Assembly (NCBI GenBank): GCA_030650525.1
Contig: JAUSDQ010000096.1
Span: forward strand, 1-64,000
Direction of reading: 5' to 3'
Length of the DNA stretch: 64,000 bases
Origin: Sulfuricaulis sp.
GTDB lineage: Bacteria; Pseudomonadota; Gammaproteobacteria; Acidiferrobacterales; Sulfurifustaceae
Positions 59,662 through 64,000 of this stretch are shown here, piece after piece (position 1 is the stretch's first letter; each line of letters starts with the position of its first letter). A program made the translations under genes and the position numbers. The notes under the pieces were generated by a model. That model had not been told where the DNA came from and did no database searches. It saw nothing but the letters and a program-made list of their open reading frames with translations.

Positions 59662-60822
59662 TCACCCAACGATGGACTTGGCCAAGATGTCCTTTTGAAT
59701 CTCGCTGGTACCGCCATAGATGCTCGCGGCTCGCGAGTAGAAGTAACGCGGTGCCAGCGGTCCGTGGCTGGTGTCAGTCTCGGGCCGGCGTTCCAGGCCG
59801 GTTGGCCCGGCCAGGCGCGCCAGCAGGGCGGCAATGTCTTGCTGCAGTTCGGCACCCTTGAGCTTCAACACCGATGCGAAGGCCGGCAAAGCATGCTGCT
59901 CACTCGGCGTTAGCAAGAAGCGGAAATTGGTCAGTTCGAGCGCACGGATTTCGGCGTCAAGCGACGCAAATTCGCTGCGCAGCTTGGGATCGTCGATCAG
60001 GCGCTGGTTGCCCTGGGTGAAGCGTGTGGCCAATTCACGTGCGTAGTCCAGCCGCTCGCGGCACAGGCCCACGTTGGCAATGCCGGTACGTTCGTTGCCG
60101 AGCAGGAACTTGGCGCAATTCCAGCCCTTGTTTTCCTCGCCGACCAGGTTTTCCGCCGGCACCCGCACATTGTCGAAGAAGACTTCGTTCAAATGGTGGG
60201 CGCCGTCGATCGAGTAAATCGGCCGCACTGTGATGCCCGGTGTCTTCAAGTCAATCAGAAGGAAAGAGATGCCTTCCTGTTTGCGCGCCTCCGAGTTGGT
60301 GCGCACCAGAGCGAACACCCAGTCGGCCAAGTGTGCGGTGGTGGTCCAGATTTTCTGGCCGTTGACAATGTAGTGCTCACCTTCACGGCGCGCCGCGGTG
60401 CGCAGCGAAGCCAGGTCCGAGCCCGAACCCGGTTCGGAGAAGCCCTGGCAGAACCAGAGATCCAGATTGGCCAGCTTGGGCAGAAAGTAGTCACACTGAG
60501 CCTGGGTGCCGAACTTCATCAGAACCGGGCCGAGCATGGTCACATTGAATACCTGCGGCAGGGGGGCTGGTGCACGGTAGAGCTCGTCGAGCAGGATCAA
60601 CCGCTCCATCTGACCCAATTCCGCGCCACCGTACTGGCGCGGCCAATGGGGCGCTGCCCAGCCGCGCTCGTTGAGGATGCGCTGCCAGGTGACGGTATCT
60701 TGCTTGCGCGGTGGATGGCCAAGGCGCAGCCGCTCACGGATGTCGGCGGGCAATCGGGACTGGACAAAAGCACGTACCTCGTCGCGAAAGGCGCGCTGTT
60801 CGGGTGTCAGATCTAGGTTCAT
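59662..60822 (-). CDS. Two-subunit acyl-CoA dehydrogenase, FadE26-like subunit (copy 2)
   Basis: 386 residues, as in copy 1 at 33779. About 94 of the first 117 residues are identical by hand count. GFSEPGSGSDLASLRT, NGQKIWTTTAH, LLGNERTGIAN and YGGTSEIQKDILAK are kept, so the catalytic Glu of the NERT helix is present. Differences such as HLADWVFALVRTNSEARK lie near the substrate loop and may reflect another chain or ring size. It leads the operon; the operator is 56 bp upstream. Confidence 0.9.
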   Translation of the reverse strand: MNLDLTPEQRAFRDEVRAFVQSRLPADIRERLRLGHPPRKQDTVTWQRILNERGWAAPHWPRQYGGAELGQMERLILLDELYRAPAPLPQVFNVTMLGPVLMKFGTQAQCDYFLPKLANLDLWFCQGFSEPGSGSDLASLRTAARREGEHYIVNGQKIWTTTAHLADWVFALVRTNSEARKQEGISFLLIDLKTPGITVRPIYSIDGAHHLNEVFFDNVRVPAENLVGEENKGWNCAKFLLGNERTGIANVGLCRERLDYARELATRFTQGNQRLIDDPKLRSEFASLDAEIRALELTNFRFLLTPSEQHALPAFASVLKLKGAELQQDIAALLARLAGPTGLERRPETDTSHGPLAPRYFYSRAASIYGGTSEIQKDILAKSIVG

Positions 60823-60877
60823 CGGGGCTCCGGGATGGCATATTCGCTCGAATATCAGTTCAAGTATAAATTAAAAA

Positions 60878-60888
60878 AGGTTCAACCA
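60878..60888. promoter_or_regulatory. Operator before ACAD pair copy 2
   Basis: AGGTTCAACCA (TGGTTGAACCT on the minus strand) has one mismatch. On the minus strand TTTACC upstream and TTTAAT 16 bases downstream are weak promoter elements that would place it in the spacer. The flanking DNA is A/T-rich. Confidence 0.5.
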
Positions 60889-60917
60889 ATAGGTAAATGA
60901 GGCGAAGTGTGTTAAAT

Positions 60918-60943
60918 TTGATTGACTGATCGGTCACAATCAA
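60918..60943. promoter_or_regulatory. Inverted repeat before GntR gene
   Basis: TTGATTG (60918-60924) and CAATCAA (60937-60943) are inverted around a central TGATCG. It does not match the window's operator. It lies in the gap between the ACAD pair and the GntR gene and could be a site for another regulator or for autoregulation. Confidence 0.35.
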
Positions 60944-61063
60944 CGCAATACGCATGGGCGGGACGATCACCCGGAAGAACCGGGCGCATGGCGAGCAACG
61001 TGATCGCTGGGCGGCTGTATTAGTCTCCACCATGCTTGTGCTGTAAAGATAAGGGGTTGCTAA

Positions 61064-61879
61064 ATGGCTGTTCGTAAAGTGCTGGAAACATCGTCGGTGA
61101 TCAAGGGGGCGAAGTCGGTTACCGCCGTGGCATCGGGCCCCATATTCCATCCGGTGCGCACGCGGCGAGCGTTTGAGGTGGTTTGCGATCAGATCCGCGT
61201 CAAGCTGTCAAGCGGCGACTTGCGACCAGGCGATCAATTGCCGGGCGAGCTGGAACTGGCTGAACAATTTGATATCAGCCGCAGTGGTGTACGCGAGGCG
61301 CTGCGCAGCCTGGAGTCGGCGGGCGTCGTCGAGGCGCGAACCGGGGTCCATGGTGGCTTCTTCATCACCGAGAGCGGCACCTCGGATGGCATTAAGCAGG
61401 CCGTGAGCGATATGGTCTCCTTGGGACAGGTTTCCACGGCCAGCGTGACCGAAGCTCGCATTGAATTGACTTGCGTTGCCATCCGGCTTGCCTGTGCACG
61501 CGCCACCGACGCTGAATTGGATGCCATCGAGGCTGATGTCGACCACCATACCGAACTCTTTCGTCAAGGTCGAGGCTCACGCAACACCCGGTCATTGGGG
61601 GAGTTCTATCGACTGATCGCGCGCGCCACGCACAACGAAGTGATTGTGATCCTGGTGGACGCGCTGTCGGAGATATTGCGCATGTTGTTGGCGCGCATTG
61701 ATCCGAAACCGCGTGAAGACATGAATCGAGCCAGGAAAAAGGTGCTTCGGTTCATGCGGGCTCGGGACGCGCAGCGCGCTTGTGCCGCGATGACGACACA
61801 CTTGAAAAATATACATGAGTACCTCGAGAGCGAGAGCGAGAGCAAGAAGCTTGAAAAGAGCAGTGATTCTGTAGCGTAG
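61064..61879 (+). CDS. GntR family regulator with FCD domain
   Basis: 271 residues; AAGGGG lies seven bases before the ATG. The winged helix covers about residues 36-102 with recognition helix ISRSGVREALRSLE (71-84). In the FCD domain the usual FH metal motif reads FYRLIARATHN, so Tyr replaces the His that the 10826 regulator keeps. The ligand mode of the two therefore probably differs. The C-terminus ends in an acidic-serine tail encoded by three GAGAGC hexamers (61826-61843). Either or both regulators may bind the scattered operator; this one sits next to the ACAD pair copy 2 and the SDR at 61950. Confidence 0.88.
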   Translation: MAVRKVLETSSVIKGAKSVTAVASGPIFHPVRTRRAFEVVCDQIRVKLSSGDLRPGDQLPGELELAEQFDISRSGVREALRSLESAGVVEARTGVHGGFFITESGTSDGIKQAVSDMVSLGQVSTASVTEARIELTCVAIRLACARATDAELDAIEADVDHHTELFRQGRGSRNTRSLGEFYRLIARATHNEVIVILVDALSEILRMLLARIDPKPREDMNRARKKVLRFMRARDAQRACAAMTTHLKNIHEYLESESESKKLEKSSDSVA

Positions 61880-61949
61880 TGCGAGGAGTGACCATGGTTT
61901 GCGCCATGCAGCGTCCTTGGCTCGGTTTCCTTAACCAATCGGAGAATAG

Positions 61950-62750
61950 ATGGACCTCAAACTGACGGGAAAAGTCGCCGTTGTCACGGGCGGAAGCCGG
62001 GGAATTGGCAAGGCCATCGCGCATGCGCTGGCGCACGAGGGTGTCAACGTAGCGCTCATTGCACGCGACGGCGTGGCAGGCCAACAAGCTGCACATGAAA
62101 TTGCCGCCGCGACCGGGCGAGAGATTCGTGCCTATCAAGCAGACACCAGCCTGAATGACACGATTGAGGCCGCGGTCGGGCAGATCGCGCGCGATTTTGG
62201 CGGCATTGATATCCTGGTGAATTGTGCCGCGCAAGCGGGCGGCCAGCGTCCGCCGCCGGCTTTCCCCGATATCACGGAGGAGGACTTTCATGCCGACATG
62301 AACGTGAAAGTCATGGGCTACCTGCGTTGCGCGCAAGCGGTCTTCCCGCACCTGAAACAGCGCGGATGGGGCCGTATCATTAATATCAGCGGACTCGCCG
62401 CCCGCCAGACGGGCGCCATCATCGGCAGTATTCGTAATGTCGGCGTGGCGGCATTGACCAAGAACCTCGCGGATCAGCTGGGTCGATACGGCATTAACGT
62501 AACCTGCGTACACCCGGGGTTGACGCGTACCGAAAAAACGCGGGAGGTCGTTGAGCGACAGGCCAATATCGCGGGCATCACGTCGGATGAAATGGAGAAA
62601 CGTCTGGCCTCACGCAATATTGTTGGCCGCGTGATTGACGCCAGTGAAGTGGCCGATCTGGTGGTTTTTCTCGCTTCGCCGAGATCGATCGCGGTCAACG
62701 GCGATGCGATTGCCGCCGGCGGGGGCACACCCGGACCGATTCATTACTGA
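61950..62750 (+). CDS. Short-chain dehydrogenase-fold protein lacking the Tyr-Lys pair
   Basis: 266 residues. TGGSRGIG (13-20) and the overall fold are normal, but NNAG is NCAA (91-94), and at the active site Tyr and Lys are replaced by Gly159 and Asn163 (GSIRNVGVAALTK). Ser147 remains. Such members are known in proteobacterial and actinobacterial genomes and usually lack an assigned reaction. It may be a non-redox SDR (lyase or binding protein) or use other residues. It lies 70 bases after the GntR gene on the same strand. Confidence 0.84.
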   Translation: MDLKLTGKVAVVTGGSRGIGKAIAHALAHEGVNVALIARDGVAGQQAAHEIAAATGREIRAYQADTSLNDTIEAAVGQIARDFGGIDILVNCAAQAGGQRPPPAFPDITEEDFHADMNVKVMGYLRCAQAVFPHLKQRGWGRIINISGLAARQTGAIIGSIRNVGVAALTKNLADQLGRYGINVTCVHPGLTRTEKTREVVERQANIAGITSDEMEKRLASRNIVGRVIDASEVADLVVFLASPRSIAVNGDAIAAGGGTPGPIHY

Positions 62751-62779
62751 ACGTCGGTTGCGGGCGCGCTCCACAAGGA

Positions 62780-62835
62780 GCAAGCGTGTTCAGGCGATCA
62801 CGCTTGCGTAGGATGCCGTGCTTTGCCCGGCATCC
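62780..62835. terminator. Two adjacent hairpins between convergent genes
   Basis: GCAAGCGTG (62780-62788) pairs with CACGCTTGC (62799-62807). GGATGCCG (62811-62818) pairs with CGGCATCC (62828-62835). The stems are 9 and 8 bp and are three bases apart. They lie between the SDR stop and the opposing ligase stop and likely end both transcripts. Confidence 0.6.
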
Positions 62836-62874
62836 GCTGTCGGCGCTGTCCTCGCGCACATCTTTGCAACGCGT

Positions 62875-64000
62875 TCAAGCTCTTGCTCTCTCCTCGTCCT
62901 GCAGTTGGCGCCACATTACCTTGCCGGTACCAGATTTCGGCAAACTGTCCACGAATTCGACTATATGCGGGTACTTGTAGGCGGCCATGCGCGACTTGCA
63001 CCACTCGACGATGTCTTGAGCAGCAAGTTTGTCCCGACTTGCGGCTTTGAGTACCACCACGGCCTTCACGGTTTCACCGCGGTAGGGATCGTGGCTCCCG
63101 ATCACGCAAACGTCTTGAATATCCGGATGCGCGTACATCATTGACTCCACCTCGTTCGGTGAGACCTTGAACCCCGAAGCGTTGATCATGCGCTTCAACC
63201 GATCGACAAAAAAGAAATAACCGTCTTCGTCGTAGCGCCCCAGATCCCCGGTGCGGAAATAGTTTTCCCCACCGATATTGATGAATGCCTCGGCCGTCGC
63301 CGCAGGATTATTCCAGTAACCCTTGAATACCTGAGGGCCGCGCGAGACGATCTCGCCGACCTCACCTACGCCGAGGGGGGCCAGGGTATCGGGATCGATC
63401 ACCAGCGATTCGGTATTGCAGACAGGTATGCCCAGGCACTGGCGCTTGGGCCTATCCGCTGGATTGGAGTGGGTGCTCGACGCGGTTTCCGTAAGACCAT
63501 AGCCTTCGGCATATTCGACTCCGGTCAGATCGAAAAGTCTCTTGGCTACCGCCTCCGGCATGGGCACGCCGCCGCCGACGACGATACGCAGGCTCTCCAG
63601 GCTGTCGGACTTGAAATGAGGGCTGGCGAAAAGATCAATCACCATGGTGGGGATGTTCGTCCACCCCGTGACTTGGTGACGTGCGATCAGTTTCAAGGCC
63701 GCCTCCCGGTCCCAGCGCGTCATGATCACCATTTCGCCACCCAAGTAAATGGCGCTGTGCATCACAGCGACCATGCCTGTGATGTGAAAGAAAGGCACCA
63801 CTGCAAGCATCACATCTTGCGCCGACCAGCGGCGCCAGACACTGGTTTGCGCGACATTGGCCATCAACGTGGCATGGGTATGCATGCAGCCTTTCGGCTT
63901 GCCGGTGGTGCCCGAGGTATAGGGCATGGCGCACACATCGACACTGCTGGCTGTTTGCGCGCCTGGAGCACATTGCGCGGCAAGCGCGTTCCGCCAGTGC
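62875..64000 (-). CDS. AMP-forming acyl-CoA ligase (start beyond the window)
   Basis: The C-terminal 375 or so residues of a ligase whose frame stays open to the right edge, so its start lies outside. YTSGTTGKPKG is the P-loop, GYGLTETAS the adenylate motif, FRTGDLG with YDEDGYFF the hinge region, and KSGTGKVMWRQLQDEE the lysine loop. It is a clear paralogue of the ligase at 21450: the same block order, and even the sequence before the P-loop aligns (RNALAA against SEALAA). It probably activates a related acid. Confidence 0.9.
   Translation of the reverse strand, partial: HWRNALAAQCAPGAQTASSVDVCAMPYTSGTTGKPKGCMHTHATLMANVAQTSVWRRWSAQDVMLAVVPFFHITGMVAVMHSAIYLGGEMVIMTRWDREAALKLIARHQVTGWTNIPTMVIDLFASPHFKSDSLESLRIVVGGGVPMPEAVAKRLFDLTGVEYAEGYGLTETASSTHSNPADRPKRQCLGIPVCNTESLVIDPDTLAPLGVGEVGEIVSRGPQVFKGYWNNPAATAEAFINIGGENYFRTGDLGRYDEDGYFFFVDRLKRMINASGFKVSPNEVESMMYAHPDIQDVCVIGSHDPYRGETVKAVVVLKAASRDKLAAQDIVEWCKSRMAAYKYPHIVEFVDSLPKSGTGKVMWRQLQDEERARA

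Overview
The window looks like chromosome of a high-GC betaproteobacterium of the order Burkholderiales (Bordetella/Achromobacter/Comamonadaceae type). The basis is the GC-rich coding sequence, the many Bug/TctC periplasmic binding proteins that are expanded in those genomes, and the close packing of CoA-dependent catabolic genes. I see no rRNA, tRNA, CRISPR array, insertion sequence, phage gene or replication origin.

Nearly every gene belongs to acyl-CoA metabolism. Counting intact or edge-cut genes there are five AMP-forming acyl-CoA ligases, seven acyl-CoA dehydrogenases (ACADs), five family III CoA-transferase/racemase proteins (three of the 2-methylacyl-CoA racemase type), four separate enoyl-CoA hydratase-fold proteins, a hydratase/3-hydroxyacyl-CoA dehydrogenase fusion, a thiolase, a MaoC-like hydratase, a tandem hotdog thioesterase, six short-chain dehydrogenases, three kinase-fold proteins of the LvaA/ACAD10-11 type, and five Bug/TctC binding proteins. 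There are two GntR/FCD regulators and one TetR regulator.

Layout. 1-16.4 kb: tctC and nitronate monooxygenase cassettes, one ACAD/hydratase pair, a ligase-tctC operon, the first GntR gene and an aldolase/lyase pair. 16.5-31.6 kb: an ACAD and kinase pair, two racemases, ligases, and a five-gene operon (ligase, kinase, small protein, CoA-transferase, thioesterase). 31.7-37.2 kb: first two-subunit ACAD pair with a hydratase, and two dehydrogenases. 37.3-43.9 kb: SMP-30 lactonase-like, Old Yellow Enzyme-like, metallo-beta-lactamase-fold, iron alcohol dehydrogenase and ligase genes. 44-48 kb: dehydrogenase-ACAD-kinase-TetR operon. 48.4-52.6 kb: dienoyl-CoA reductase-like, thiolase and fusion protein. 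52.7-64 kb: more tctC, CoA-transferase and racemase genes, the second two-subunit ACAD pair, the second GntR gene and a ligase cut by the window edge.

Two signals go beyond a gene list. First, an 11-bp palindrome, TGGTNNNACCA (usually TGGTTGAACCA), lies in the promoter region of most transcription units and often sits within or just after the -35/-10 elements. This is the operator type of FadR/PdhR-like GntR proteins, and two such proteins are encoded here, so the window is probably one regulon for a carboxylic-acid substrate. Second, the region carries gene remnants formed mainly by internal deletion: a tctC remnant before an intact nitronate monooxygenase, a nitronate monooxygenase remnant after an intact tctC, two broken branched-chain-type binding-protein genes (one fused to a broken dehydrogenase), and the tail of a lost ligase.

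Working together, the genes suggest uptake, CoA activation or CoA transfer, epimerisation of a 2-methylacyl-CoA, several rounds of beta-oxidation, and removal of a 4-hydroxyl group by the kinase plus ACAD route. The substrate cannot be named from the sequence; methyl-branched or hydroxylated acids such as isoprenoid or side-chain acids are the best guess.
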